Positions 34,528-43,624 of a stretch of 64,000 nt of DNA are shown here, one piece after another. Below the pieces are notes generated by a model that was given only the letters and a program-made list of their open reading frames with translations, did not search any database and had not been told where the DNA came from. This DNA comes from Hyphomicrobiales bacterium (GTDB lineage Bacteria > Pseudomonadota > Alphaproteobacteria > Rhizobiales > Rhizobiaceae), in the NCBI GenBank assembly GCA_900469345.1, contig UBWZ01000002.1:487579-551578 (forward strand). Reading direction: 5' to 3'. Both the position numbers and the translations under genes were made by a program. The stretch's first letter is position 1; every line of letters starts with the position of its first letter.

Positions 34528-35601
34528 CTATGCCTGTATGTCCAAGGCGGCGGGTGTCGCGCTGCCCGTCGCGCCGGTCAATTCTTTTCTGACGCGCGGC
34601 GCGACTTTTGTGCCGTAGAGCTCGATTCCGCGCATGATCGCCTGATGCGGCATCGGACCGATCGCCATCTGCAGCAGAAAGCGGTCCATGCCGAATACCC
34701 GGTGGGCGGCAACGATCTTTTCCGCGACCAGTTCCGGCTCGCCCAGGAAGAGGTTGCCGAGCGGCGAGCGGGCCTGGTCGAAATGCGCCCGGCTGGTCGG
34801 TCCCCAGCCGCGCTCGCGGCCGATCCGGTCCATGACCTGCGCCTGCGGTCCATAAAAAGTATCGGCCGCGCCTTGCGTCGTATCGGCGATGAAGCCGTGC
34901 ACGTTGATGCTGGTCTTCAGCCGCGACGGATCATGCCCGGCCCGCAGGCCGGCCTCGCGGTAGAGCTTGAAGAAGGGCGCAAACCTTGGATATTCGCCGC
35001 CGATGATGGCGACCGCGAGCGGCAGGCCGAGCGACCCCGCCCGCACCGCCGATTGCGGCGTGCCGCCGACGGCGATCCACACCGGCAGCTTTGCCTGCAC
35101 CGGGCGCGGATAGACGCCCCGGCCGCGCAGGGGCGCTCGCATCGTGCCCTGCCAGGTGACCTCCTCATGGTCTCGCAGGGCAAGCAGAAGGTCGAGCTTT
35201 TCGGAAAACAGCGCGTCGTAGTCGCCAAGGTCGTAACCGAACAGCGGGAACGACTCGATGAAGGAGCCGCGCCCCGCCATGATCTCGGCGCGTCCGTTGG
35301 AAATCGCGTCGAGCGTTGCAAACTGCTGGAACACGCGCACCGGATCGTCGGAGGACAGCACCGTGACGGCGCTGGTCAGGCGGATGTTTTTCGTCCGCGC
35401 TGCCGCAGCCGCCAGCACCACGGCCGGCGCGGAAATGGCATAGTCCGGGCGGTGATGCTCGCCCAGGCCGAACACGTCGAGCCCCACCTGGTCGGCAAGC
35501 TCGATCTCCTCGACCAGCTCCCGCAACCGCCGTGCCGCATCGGCGCCCTTGTCGGCCGCGCCGGCATCCACATCGCCGAACGTATGAAGCCCCAGTTCCA
35601 T
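34528..35601 (-). CDS. Luciferase-like (LLM class) flavin monooxygenase
   Basis: A 357-residue TIM-barrel enzyme that uses reduced flavin from a separate reductase to oxidise organic substrates. Typical phrases are [58 protein letters not shown] and [17 protein letters not shown]. The substrate is unknown. An AGGGA ribosome site precedes ATG 35601. It is 10 bases upstream of map and so probably co-transcribed with it. Confidence 0.9.
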   Translation of the reverse strand: MELGLHTFGDVDAGAADKGADAARRLRELVEEIELADQVGLDVFGLGEHHRPDYAISAPAVVLAAAAARTKNIRLTSAVTVLSSDDPVRVFQQFATLDAISNGRAEIMAGRGSFIESFPLFGYDLGDYDALFSEKLDLLLALRDHEEVTWQGTMRAPLRGRGVYPRPVQAKLPVWIAVGGTPQSAVRAGSLGLPLAVAIIGGEYPRFAPFFKLYREAGLRAGHDPSRLKTSINVHGFIADTTQGAADTFYGPQAQVMDRIGRERGWGPTSRAHFDQARSPLGNLFLGEPELVAEKIVAAHRVFGMDRFLLQMAIGPMPHQAIMRGIELYGTKVAPRVRKELTGATGSATPAALDIQA

Positions 35602-35735
35602 CGGTTAATCCCTGTGTCTGTTCTACCTGAAATAAGCTGCCGGAGTACGACCTGCAAACCCCAATCGATCGAAGTATGTCATCGATCAAGTGGATGGATT
35701 GCCGGAGCACGACCATCCTCGACTTTCCTCACCCG

Positions 35736-36090
35736 TCAGGCGAGACCGGCAATCGCGGCGTCGAGCTCCTCGACCAGGAAAGGCTTGGTGAAAACCGGAT
35801 GTCCCTGATAGGCGGGATCGAGACCGCTCGGGCCATAGCCTGTGGCAAAGATGAAGGGGATGCCTCGCTCGCCCAGGATCTCGGCGACGGGGGAAGGATT
35901 TGCGCCCGTCGAGATTGACGTCGAGGAGATCGAGATCGGCGGTGCTGGCAAGCTCGGCCGCTTGCGGCAGCCGCATGGCAAGATCGATCACCTGGTGGCC
36001 GAGTTCGGTCAGCATGTCCTCGACCGGCATGGCGATCGTCATCTCATCTTCCACGACCAGAATGCGAAGCGGTGCCTCAGCTGTTGGCAT
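35736..36090 (-). pseudogene. Response regulator receiver domain, frameshifted
   Basis: A single-domain CheY-like receiver whose reading frame is broken. The first part (from ATG 36090) reads PLRILVVEDEMTIAMPVEDM and DLLDVNLDG with the phosphorylatable Asp. After the run of five C (plus-strand GGGGG at 35889-35893) the correct frame shifts by one, and VAEILGERGIPFIFATGYG and FTKPFLVEELDAAIAGLA with the conserved Lys continue in another frame to 35736. Removing one base from the run restores a roughly 117-residue protein. Either a true inactivation or a sequencing homopolymer error. It overlaps the end of the kinase remnant. Confidence 0.8.
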
Positions 36091-36268
36091 AGAGAGACGC
36101 GGGCGCGTCGATGATGCAGACAAGCCCTTCGGGCTGGAAATCCATCTTCACCTCGCCGCCCACTTCCCGCGCCAGGCCCCGTTCGGTCAGCGTCGAGCCG
36201 AACCCGCGTCGCTGCGGTAGACTGACCGGAGGCCCGTTGCTTTCTGGCGTCGTGTCCGTATGAAGCGG
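36077..36268 (-). pseudogene. HWE histidine kinase, C-terminal remnant
   Basis: About 60 codons in frame with stop TGA at 36077-36079 read SNGPPVSLPQRRGFGSTL, then TERGLAREVGGEVKMDF and CIIDAPASLYANS. This is the end of the ATPase domain (G2 region) of an HWE/HisKA_2-type sensor kinase, a family mainly found in rhizobia. Nothing of the rest of the kinase is present: the AraC-type gene's stop lies immediately upstream. It overlaps the receiver's start by 14 bases, as expected of an original kinase-regulator pair. Confidence 0.75.
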
Positions 36269-37132
36269 CTAGCGTCGACCGGTCGGACTGGTGCCGAAGC
36301 TTTCGCGGAAACGCCTGGAGAAATGCGAGCGCGACGCATAACCAGCCGCTTCTGCCGCGGCAATGGCGGACGCGCCGGAGGCCAGGGCATGGCGCGCCGC
36401 TTTCAGCCGCTCATGGCGAAGGGTCGCCCGGAAGGACGTGTTTTCCGCCGCCAGTCTTCGCCGCAGCGTCGAAGCGCCGATGCCGAGTTCGGCGGCGACG
36501 TCTGCCACCGTCCAGGCCTCTGCCGGCGCCGTGGCAATCAGCCAGGCGAGCTCCTCTGCAAGGCTCAACTGAAAGAGTGCCCGCGCTTCAACCAAAGGAC
36601 GCAGCAGCGCCAGCACTTCGGTCAGCCGCAACCGCTTCAGCGTTTCGCTGACATTGCCAGTGCCGATGCTCGTGGCGGCATGACACAGCGCCTCGACCAG
36701 ATCCGCGCTGAGCGGCACCCCGAAACTGCCGGTCTCGCCGCCGTCGCGACGCTCTCTCGCAGAAAGCGGTGCAATTCCCGATGGCAGGGCGGGAACGTCG
36801 AGGCGCAGCGCCACGTAACGACCGTTCGTCTCGTCGGGCGTGTTGACGGCATCCATCGGCACCCCGCCCGGCAGCACGAACACCGATCCGGCCGGAAAAA
36901 CCTGCGTTCGGTCGCCCAGCCAGACCTCCTTCTGCCCGTAGAGGACGATGCCGATCATCGGACTTTCCAGCGCGAGCGCTTTCACCTTTTCACGATCGAA
37001 GCAGCAATAGATGAAGAGCTGCTCCGCGTAGTGGTTCATGCCGGGCACCAGCCGACCGGCGACGACAGGGCGCAGCCGCTCGAGGAGGCGGCGGGAGAGA
37101 TCGGGCAAACGTTCGGTGAGGATCAGGTTCAT
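36269..37132 (-). CDS. AraC-family transcriptional regulator
   Basis: A 287-residue regulator with an N-terminal AraC-type cupin sensory domain (GMNHYAEQLFIYCC, LYGQKEVWLGDRTQVFPAG, YVALRLDVPALP) and a C-terminal pair of HTH motifs (WTVADVAAELGIGASTLRRR, LRHERLKAARHALASG, EAAGYASRSHFSRRFRESFG). I start at ATG 37132, MNLILTERLPDLSRR. It is divergent from the exported metallo-hydrolase gene at 37302, with 169 bases between, and is a good candidate for that gene's activator. Its 3' end abuts a truncated kinase gene, which marks a past rearrangement. Confidence 0.9.
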   Translation of the reverse strand: MNLILTERLPDLSRRLLERLRPVVAGRLVPGMNHYAEQLFIYCCFDREKVKALALESPMIGIVLYGQKEVWLGDRTQVFPAGSVFVLPGGVPMDAVNTPDETNGRYVALRLDVPALPSGIAPLSARERRDGGETGSFGVPLSADLVEALCHAATSIGTGNVSETLKRLRLTEVLALLRPLVEARALFQLSLAEELAWLIATAPAEAWTVADVAAELGIGASTLRRRLAAENTSFRATLRHERLKAARHALASGASAIAAAEAAGYASRSHFSRRFRESFGTSPTGRR

Positions 37133-37301
37133 GGGACCACCATACGCCAACGAAATTCCGAAAAAACATCGACGTGAGCGTTGCGGGCTCAAGACAGCAA
37201 GAATCCGGCCCGGATGGTGGTGGCCGAGCGCGCAAAACGGCCCTGGCTTCAACACCGCTGCCTTCAATCACCCGTTCCTTCAACATAAGGAAACCGACCC
37301 C

Positions 37302-38141
37302 GTGAAGACCCTCGCCTCTCTCGTCACCTTCGCCACCACGCTGCTGGCGCTGTCTGCACCTGTCCAAGCCGCCGCCGATCTGGAACTCTGGCGCCTCGAT
37401 TGCGGCAATGTCGTCGTCAAAGACCTCTCGATGTTTTCCGACACATTCGATTATGCCGGCAAGACCAGCACGCTGACCGACAGCTGTTACGTCATTCGCC
37501 ACGGCGCCGACTACATGCTCTGGGATACCGGCCTGCCCGCCGGGCTGATCGGCCAGAAGCAGGATCTGAGCCAGCCGCTGGCGCCATCGCTCGAAATCGA
37601 CATTCCGACCCAGCTCGCAAAGATCGGCATCAAGCCGGAGCAGATCGGCCTCGTCGGCATCAGCCACAACCATTTCGACCATCTCGGCCAGGCCTCGACC
37701 TTCGCCAAATCCACGCTGATGATCGGCGCCGGCGATTGGGAGAGCCTGCATGAAAATCCCCTGCCCTTTGGCGTCATGCCGGCTCTCGTCCAGCCCTGGA
37801 TGGACGGCAAGGCGAAGGTCGATCTCGTGTCCGGCGACCGCGACGTCTTCAAGGACGGCTCGGTGATGATGCTGGCCATGCCCGGCCACACGAAGGGAGA
37901 AACGGCCCTTTTGGTGAACCTGGAAAAGACCGGTCCGGTTCTTTTGTCGGGCGACGTGGTGCATTTCGAAGAGCAGATCGCCCGCAACGGTGTGCCGCCC
38001 TTCAATGTCGACAGGGCCGAAAGCCTCGCCTCGATGGAGCGCATGAACGGGGTGGCAAAGGCGCTGAACGCCAAGCTGATCATCCAGCACGACACCCGCG
38101 ACATCGGCAAACTGCCGGTCTTCCCGGCAAGCGCCAAATGA
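37302..38141 (+). CDS. Exported MBL-fold metallo-hydrolase (lactonase-like)
   Basis: A 279-residue protein with a signal peptide (MKTLASLVTFATTLLALSAP, cut near VQAAA). The metallo-beta-lactamase zinc signature is His122-x-His124-x-Asp126-His127 in SHNHFDHLG; further ligands are in MPGHTKGETALL, LLSGDVVHF and IIQHDTRD. The arrangement resembles N-acyl-homoserine lactonases (AiiA/AttM group), but those are usually cytosolic, so substrate is open. It starts at GTG 37302 after AAGGAA. Probably controlled by the divergent AraC-type regulator. Confidence 0.88.
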   Translation: MKTLASLVTFATTLLALSAPVQAAADLELWRLDCGNVVVKDLSMFSDTFDYAGKTSTLTDSCYVIRHGADYMLWDTGLPAGLIGQKQDLSQPLAPSLEIDIPTQLAKIGIKPEQIGLVGISHNHFDHLGQASTFAKSTLMIGAGDWESLHENPLPFGVMPALVQPWMDGKAKVDLVSGDRDVFKDGSVMMLAMPGHTKGETALLVNLEKTGPVLLSGDVVHFEEQIARNGVPPFNVDRAESLASMERMNGVAKALNAKLIIQHDTRDIGKLPVFPASAK

Positions 38142-38227
38142 CGCTGCGTTGATCAGATCGCCACTGGCGCATCGCGCGCCGGTGGTTATATTCCGCGCAA
38201 CAAAGTCCTGATCCGAGAGGAGCGCCC

Positions 38228-38935
38228 ATGGCCGATCTGTCCGCCTTCCCCATCACCCGGAAATGGCCGCCGAACGATCCGAGCATCCTGCAGCTGTATT
38301 CGACCCCGACGCCGAACGGCGTGAAGGTCTCGATCATGCTGGAAGAGATCGGCCTGCCCTACGAGCCGCACTTCATCAATATCGGCGCCAACGAGACCTG
38401 GGGGCCGGAATACCTGGCGCTCAACCCGAACGGCAAGATCCCGGCGATCATCGATCCGGACGGTCCGGGCGGCAAGCCGCTCGGCCTCTTCGAAAGCGGT
38501 GCGATCCTCATCTACCTCGCCGAGAAGACCGGCAAGCTGTTGCCGGCCGATCCGGCACGCCGCTACGAGACCATCCAGTGGGTGATGTTCCAGATGGGTG
38601 GCCTCGGGCCCATGTTCGGCCAGCTCGGCTTCTTCCACAAGTTCGCCGGCAAGGACTTCGAGGACAAGCGCCCGCGCGATCGCTACGCCAAGGAATCGCA
38701 CCGGCTGATCCGCGTGCTCGAAAGCCGCCTTGAGGGACGCGACTGGATCATGGGCGACGAATACACGATCGCCGACATCGCCATGATCGGCTGGGTGCGC
38801 AACCTGGTCGGCTTTTACGGCGCTGCGGACTTCGTGGAATACGACCAGCTGACGCTTGTGCCGCAATGGCTGGAGCGGGCGCTGGCGCGTCCGGCCGTCC
38901 AGCGCGGCCTCGACATCCCCAAGCGGCCGGCCTGA
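38228..38935 (+). CDS. Glutathione S-transferase, Nu-class (YghU/YfcG-like)
   Basis: A 235-residue cytosolic protein. The thioredoxin-like N-terminal domain has LQLYSTPTPNGVKVSIMLEE, NPNGKIPAI and LFESGAILIYLAEKTGKLLP; the helical C-terminal domain has DEYTIADIAMIGWVRNL. The TPNGVKVS active-site phrase and long N-terminus are typical of Nu-class proteins, which reduce disulfides and organic peroxides with glutathione. A GAGGAG site precedes ATG 38228. It is 35 bases before a GFA-family gene, which is also linked to glutathione chemistry, so the two may be an operon. Confidence 0.92.
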   Translation: MADLSAFPITRKWPPNDPSILQLYSTPTPNGVKVSIMLEEIGLPYEPHFINIGANETWGPEYLALNPNGKIPAIIDPDGPGGKPLGLFESGAILIYLAEKTGKLLPADPARRYETIQWVMFQMGGLGPMFGQLGFFHKFAGKDFEDKRPRDRYAKESHRLIRVLESRLEGRDWIMGDEYTIADIAMIGWVRNLVGFYGAADFVEYDQLTLVPQWLERALARPAVQRGLDIPKRPA

Positions 38936-38970
38936 CACCTCCGATTCAAGAAGCATCCGAGGAGACCAGC

Positions 38971-39426
38971 ATGCCGAAACCCACCCTGCCCCTCGATGGC
39001 GGTTGCCGCTGCGGACAGATCCGGCTGCGCATCAAGGCCCAGCCGCTCGTCACCATGGCCTGCCATTGCACCGGCTGCCAGAAGATGAGCGCCAGCGCCT
39101 TTTCGCTCTCCGCCGCCATCCCGACCGAGGGCTTCGAGATCCTGTCGGGCGAACCGGTGATCGGCGGACTGCATTCGCCGGACCTCAACCACTACCACTG
39201 CCCGCACTGCAAGAGCTGGCTGTTCTCGCGCCTGGTCGGGGTCGAGTCGTTCGTCAACATCCGTCCGACCATGCTCGACGACGCGCAGTGGTTCTCGCCC
39301 TTCGTCGAAACCTATGTCAGCGAAAAACTGCCCTGGGCGACGACGCCGGCCGTGCATTCCTATGAGGCCTTCCCGCCCATGGAAGCCTATCCGGGGCTCA
39401 TCGAAGCCTTCGCGGCGCAGCAATAG
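38971..39426 (+). CDS. GFA-family zinc protein (second copy)
   Basis: A 151-residue Gfa/CENP-V-fold protein. Zinc ligands appear in GGCRCGQIRLR, CHCTGCQKMSAS and YHCPHCKSW. ATG 38971 is preceded by GAGGAG. It differs clearly from the copy at 19004-19420 (for example SAFSLSAAIP instead of the other's GHGSHIAFK), so the two are not a recent duplication. Glutathione-adduct chemistry is inferred from the family and from the adjacent GST gene. Confidence 0.88.
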   Translation: MPKPTLPLDGGCRCGQIRLRIKAQPLVTMACHCTGCQKMSASAFSLSAAIPTEGFEILSGEPVIGGLHSPDLNHYHCPHCKSWLFSRLVGVESFVNIRPTMLDDAQWFSPFVETYVSEKLPWATTPAVHSYEAFPPMEAYPGLIEAFAAQQ

Positions 39427-39437
39427 ATCCATGCCGT

Positions 39438-39468
39438 TCCGGGCCGTCTCCGTTCGGAACGGCCCGGA
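39438..39468. terminator. Hairpin between convergent genes
   Basis: Ten-base perfect stem TCCGGGCCGT / ACGGCCCGGA with an 11-base loop, between the GFA gene (plus) and the carboxypeptidase gene (minus). No T-run, so it is a likely but not certain terminator. Confidence 0.5.
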
Positions 39469-39511
39469 CCTGGCGCCGAAGGCGCAAATTAGCGGGGCCT
39501 AAGTTCGCCCG

Positions 39512-40780
39512 CTATCGCACCACGACGCAGCTGACCGACCGTGCCTTCAGAAGCGCGCAGGCGCTGTTCGCGTCGTCCTTGGTTTCGAAGCCGGCAAACC
39601 GGGCCCGGTAATATTCGCGGCCGGCATCCGTAAAACCTTCGACGCTGGGCGAGGCCTGCGCATGGCTCTGCGACAGGATCGGCATCGCCCGCTGCAACAG
39701 GGCAAGCGCCGCCTCCTGCGTCCCCGACGCGGCGATCTGGATCCGCCACTCGACGGCACGCGCACTCTTCGGCTGCACGCCGAGGTCGTTGAGCGAGGCC
39801 GTCACCGGCGGGGTGCCGAGCATCATCTCCTGGCGTGGCGACGAATAGGACAGGACCTTCGCCTCCTCCGGTGCGGGCCGCACCGAGGGCGCCGGCGCAG
39901 ACTTGGGCGTCAGCACCGTGTTGGCGGCGAGCGAGGCATCCGGCACCACGGTCACCGGTGCCTTTGCGACCAGGGCCGGTGCCGGACCTGCGAACTTGTC
40001 GAGCAGCGCCGCCATCTGGTCGTCGCGTTTGCGCGCGGTCTTGCCGCCCATCACCACGCCGATGATGCGGTGTCCGTTGACGGTCACGGCGCTGGCGATG
40101 TTGAAGCCGGAGGCGTTGACGAAACCGGTCTTGATGCCGTCCATGCCGGGATAGCGGTACATCAGGTTGTTGTGGCCGGGGATCTTCTTGCCGCGGAACT
40201 GGAAGGAGCGCATCGAGAAGATCTGGTATTCCTGCGGGTAGTCGCGGATCAGCGACATGGCGAGCGTCGCCATGTCGCGCGCGCTCGTCACCTGCGCGCT
40301 GTCGGGCAAGCCGGAGGCATTGCGGAACACGGTCTGGCTCATGCCGAGCGCCCGCGCCTTGGCGGTCATGATCGCGCCGAACCGCTCTTCCGAGCCGCCG
40401 AGATGGTCGCCCATGGCCTGGGCCGCGTCATTGGCCGAGCGGATCGCCATGCCGTAGACCGCTTCGCGCACCGTGATCGTCTGGCCGGCCTTGACGCCGA
40501 GCTTGAAGGGGATCTTGGAGGCCGCATTCGGCGTCATCACGATCCTGTCTTCCCAGGACAGCTTGCCCTGCCGCAGCGCTTCGAAGGTGAGGTAGAGCGT
40601 CATCATCTTGGTCAGAGACGCCGGGTGGTTGATCACGTCGGCGCTTTCCGCCGTCAGCACCTTTCCCGTGGTTGCATCATAGATGAAGTGGGCGTAGCCC
40701 GCCTGAGCCTCGGTTTGCACTGCAATCAGGCCGGAACCGGCCAACAACAGAAGCGCCAAGACACGTGCACATCGAAACAT
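39512..40780 (-). CDS. D-alanyl-D-alanine carboxypeptidase with SPOR domain
   Basis: A 422-residue periplasmic penicillin-binding protein (peptidase S11, DacA/DacD type) that trims the terminal D-Ala of peptidoglycan stem peptides. Signal peptide at residues 1-27. Active-site motifs are Ser55-x-x-Lys58 (SLTK), Ser115-Ala-Asn117 and Lys217-Thr-Gly219. A Pro-rich linker (about 280-340) leads to a C-terminal SPOR domain (EWRIQIAASGTQEAAL to ARSVSCVVVR) that binds septal peptidoglycan, so the enzyme probably works at the division site. GAGGG precedes ATG 40780. Confidence 0.94.
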   Translation of the reverse strand: MFRCARVLALLLLAGSGLIAVQTEAQAGYAHFIYDATTGKVLTAESADVINHPASLTKMMTLYLTFEALRQGKLSWEDRIVMTPNAASKIPFKLGVKAGQTITVREAVYGMAIRSANDAAQAMGDHLGGSEERFGAIMTAKARALGMSQTVFRNASGLPDSAQVTSARDMATLAMSLIRDYPQEYQIFSMRSFQFRGKKIPGHNNLMYRYPGMDGIKTGFVNASGFNIASAVTVNGHRIIGVVMGGKTARKRDDQMAALLDKFAGPAPALVAKAPVTVVPDASLAANTVLTPKSAPAPSVRPAPEEAKVLSYSSPRQEMMLGTPPVTASLNDLGVQPKSARAVEWRIQIAASGTQEAALALLQRAMPILSQSHAQASPSVEGFTDAGREYYRARFAGFETKDDANSACALLKARSVSCVVVR

Positions 40781-40926
40781 CAGTCACCCTCGTAATGAGT
40801 GGCGACCATAGGCTGCCGATGCTGGCGTGAAAATGGCGCGATGAAGGATTCTCTTATATTTCCCGTGGGTTTTCGCCTCCGGCCGCTTCGAGGCAGGCCT
40901 CGCGCCAGCCTCGTGACAGCTTCGCG

Positions 40927-42414
40927 TCAGGTCAGCGTGCGCCGCACGGCATCCTTCCATCCGCGCAATTTCGCATTGCGCAGCTTCTCGTCCATGCTCG
41001 GTTCGAACCGCTTCTGCCGCGCCCAGCTTTTGGCAAACGCCTTGCGGTCCGGCCACACGCCGGCCTTGGATCCGGCAAGCCAGGCGGCCCCGAGCGCCGT
41101 GGTTTCGAGAATCGTCGGCCGGTCGACCGGCGCGTCGAGCAGGTCGGCGAGCCGCTGCATCGTCCAGTCGGAGGCGACCATGCCGCCATCGACCCTGAGC
41201 ACCGTTTCCCCGCCATGCGAGCGCCAGTCCTTGCGCATCGCATCGAGCAGGTCCCGCGTCTGGTAGCAGACCGCCTCCAGCGCCGCCCGAGACAGCTCGG
41301 CCGGTCCGGTCGCCCGCGTCAGGCCGAAGATCGCGCCGCGCGCCTCCGGATCCCAGTGCGGTGCTCCGAGCCCGGTAAAGGCGGGCACCAGATAAACCTC
41401 TTGCTGAGGATCCGCCTCCGCCGCCAACTCTCCGGATTGACTCGCTCTTTCCAGAATGCCGAGCCCGTCGCGCAGCCACTGCACCGCCGCGCCGGCGATG
41501 AAGATCGAGCCTTCGAGCGCATAGGTCGTCTCGCCGTCGAGCCGGTAGGCGATGGTCGTCAGAAGCCGGTTCTTCGAGCGGCAGAGGTCCGTGCCGGTAT
41601 TCAGGACCGCAAAGCAGCCTGTGCCATAGGTCGATTTCATCATCCCCGGCTCGAAGCAGGCCTGGCCGATCGTCGCCGCCTGCTGGTCGCCGGCCACGCC
41701 GAGGATCGGGATCGCCGCGCCGAACAGGCCCTCGTCGCAGATGCCGAAGTGGTCGGCGCAATCCTTCACTTCGGGCAGCATGCCCGCCGGCACCTGCAGG
41801 ACCTCGAGCAGATCCTCGTCCCAGCGGTTGTCGGCGATGTTGAAGAGAAGCGTGCGCGACGCATTGGTGGCATCGGTGACGTGGCTGCGGCCGCCGGTCA
41901 GCCGCCAGATCAGGAAACTGTCGATCGTCCCGAAGCAGAGCTCGCCTTTGGCGGCGCGGGCGCGCGCGCCCTTCACGTTCGACAGCATCCAGGACAGCTT
42001 GGTTCCGGAGAAATACGGGTCGAGCAGCAGGCCGGTGCGGCGCGTGAACAGTTTCTCCAGACCCTGGCGCTTCAGCTTGTCGCAAAACGAGGCGGTGCGC
42101 CGGTCCTGCCAGACGATGGCGTTGTGGATCGGCCTGCCGCCGTCCCGCTCCCAGACGACGACCGTCTCGCGCTGGTTGGTGATGCCGATCGCGGCGATTT
42201 CGGACGCCTTCAGCCGCGCCTCCTTGAGCGCCTGCTTGACCGTCCAGACCACGCTTTCCCAGATTTCCTCCGGATCGTGCTCGACCCAGCCGGACTTCGG
42301 AAAGAACTGCGAAAACTCCTTCTGGCCCATGCCGACGATCTTCATGTCGCCGTCGAAGACGATCGCCCGCGTCGATGTCGTCCCCTGATCGATTGCCAGA
42401 ACATAACCCGCCAT
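40927..42414 (-). CDS. glpK: Glycerol kinase
   Basis: A 495-residue FGGY-family kinase making sn-glycerol-3-phosphate. It starts [20 protein letters not shown] at ATG 42414 with a GGGAGGAG site. The family signatures are present: phosphate-binding DQGTTSTR, substrate-site [11 protein letters not shown], the FGGY signature region with [12 protein letters not shown] and the ATP-binding [14 protein letters not shown]. Length matches GlpK. No glpF or glpD genes are adjacent; it is divergent from the GGDEF gene. Confidence 0.96.
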   Translation of the reverse strand: MAGYVLAIDQGTTSTRAIVFDGDMKIVGMGQKEFSQFFPKSGWVEHDPEEIWESVVWTVKQALKEARLKASEIAAIGITNQRETVVVWERDGGRPIHNAIVWQDRRTASFCDKLKRQGLEKLFTRRTGLLLDPYFSGTKLSWMLSNVKGARARAAKGELCFGTIDSFLIWRLTGGRSHVTDATNASRTLLFNIADNRWDEDLLEVLQVPAGMLPEVKDCADHFGICDEGLFGAAIPILGVAGDQQAATIGQACFEPGMMKSTYGTGCFAVLNTGTDLCRSKNRLLTTIAYRLDGETTYALEGSIFIAGAAVQWLRDGLGILERASQSGELAAEADPQQEVYLVPAFTGLGAPHWDPEARGAIFGLTRATGPAELSRAALEAVCYQTRDLLDAMRKDWRSHGGETVLRVDGGMVASDWTMQRLADLLDAPVDRPTILETTALGAAWLAGSKAGVWPDRKAFAKSWARQKRFEPSMDEKLRNAKLRGWKDAVRRTLT

Positions 42415-42636
42415 AACGCTCCTCCCCAGGCTCGCATACGTTTGTGGCAAGGTTTGACCAGAAGCGGTCCGAGCCTGTCAAACGAAAACAATGGTCGTGC
42501 AAGGCTTTGCCGCAGCAAACACTGTCGGCGCTTCGGGGCCTAAGGTCTGGCGGTCGTGATTCGCCGTCGCCAAAGACTTTCCTTTTGGCAACCGGGACCT
42601 AACTTCCGTGGCTTTTGAGCCGTGAGAGGAGCGGGT

Positions 42637-43521
42637 ATGACACCGACGCCGACGACATGGCTGCGCATGTTCCGCAGTTCTCTGACCCTGAAGATCTTCT
42701 CCCTGTGCTTTGTTTGCGTCCACATTCCGCTGATCGCGGTCATCGCCTATCTGGGCAGCGGTTCGGGGTCCGCGCCTGTGTCGCTGCTCGTCCTGCTGCT
42801 GATCGCGACGGTTGTCGGCACCGGTCTTTGCCTTTGCGGGCTGTGGTGGCTGATCCGCCCGCTGAGGAACCTGGCAGCGGCGGTCGAGGAATACCAGGCG
42901 CATGGCGGCGGCCTGGATCTTCCCGTCAACAGCTCGGACGAAATCGGCACCCTGACGGCCGCCGTCGCCACCATGGTGGCCCGCATGGACGGTGCGGTAA
43001 AGCGCCTGCACCACCAGGCGACCACGGATGCGCTGACCGGGCTCGGCAATCGCCGCTGGCTGGGCGAGCGGGTCGACGACGAGCTGGGTCGCGCCTCGAG
43101 GCAAGCCGAACCGCTGTCGGTCGTGCTTTTCGACCTCGACCTGTTCAAGAACATCAACGATTCGCATGGCCATGACATGGGCGACAAGGTGCTGACGGCA
43201 GTCGGCCAGCTGGTCCGCACGCATCTGCGCCGCTACGATCTCGCAGCCCGCATGGGCGGTGAGGAATTCTGCGTCGTGCTGCCGCGCACGCGGCTTCTGG
43301 ATGCCTTCGCGATTGCCGAGCGGCTGCGCAAGGCGCTCGCGGGGCTGGAGATCCCGCCTCTGCCCCGCGGGGATATCACCGCGAGCTTCGGCGTCTACGA
43401 GGCCGCCCCGGGGGACGCGCTCCAGCACATGCTTTCCATGGCCGACAAGGCGCTTTACGTGGCCAAGAACAACGGCCGCAACCGCGTCGCCGATACGCGG
43501 CAGCTGGCGCAACAGAGTTAG
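42637..43521 (+). CDS. Membrane diguanylate cyclase (HAMP-GGDEF)
   Basis: A 294-residue inner-membrane enzyme making cyclic di-GMP. Two hydrophobic segments near the N-terminus (SLTLKIFSLCFVCVHIPLI and LLVLLLIATVVGTGLCLCG) enclose almost no periplasmic loop, then a HAMP linker and the GGDEF domain (DALTGLGNRRWLGERV). The active-site motif is GGEEF in RMGGEEFCVV, and the product-inhibition site RxxD (RRYD) sits exactly five residues before it, so the enzyme should be active and feedback controlled. Start ATG 42637 follows AGGAG; a GTG at 42622 is in frame. Confidence 0.92.
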   Translation: MTPTPTTWLRMFRSSLTLKIFSLCFVCVHIPLIAVIAYLGSGSGSAPVSLLVLLLIATVVGTGLCLCGLWWLIRPLRNLAAAVEEYQAHGGGLDLPVNSSDEIGTLTAAVATMVARMDGAVKRLHHQATTDALTGLGNRRWLGERVDDELGRASRQAEPLSVVLFDLDLFKNINDSHGHDMGDKVLTAVGQLVRTHLRRYDLAARMGGEEFCVVLPRTRLLDAFAIAERLRKALAGLEIPPLPRGDITASFGVYEAAPGDALQHMLSMADKALYVAKNNGRNRVADTRQLAQQS

Positions 43522-43624
43522 ACCTGAGCGACACGATTGCCACTCCCGGGCAATTGCGCATAACCTGCCGAAAACAGCGGCGCAGCAAAATGCACCGCAA
43601 CAGCCGTGGCAGGGAGGCAGGCGG

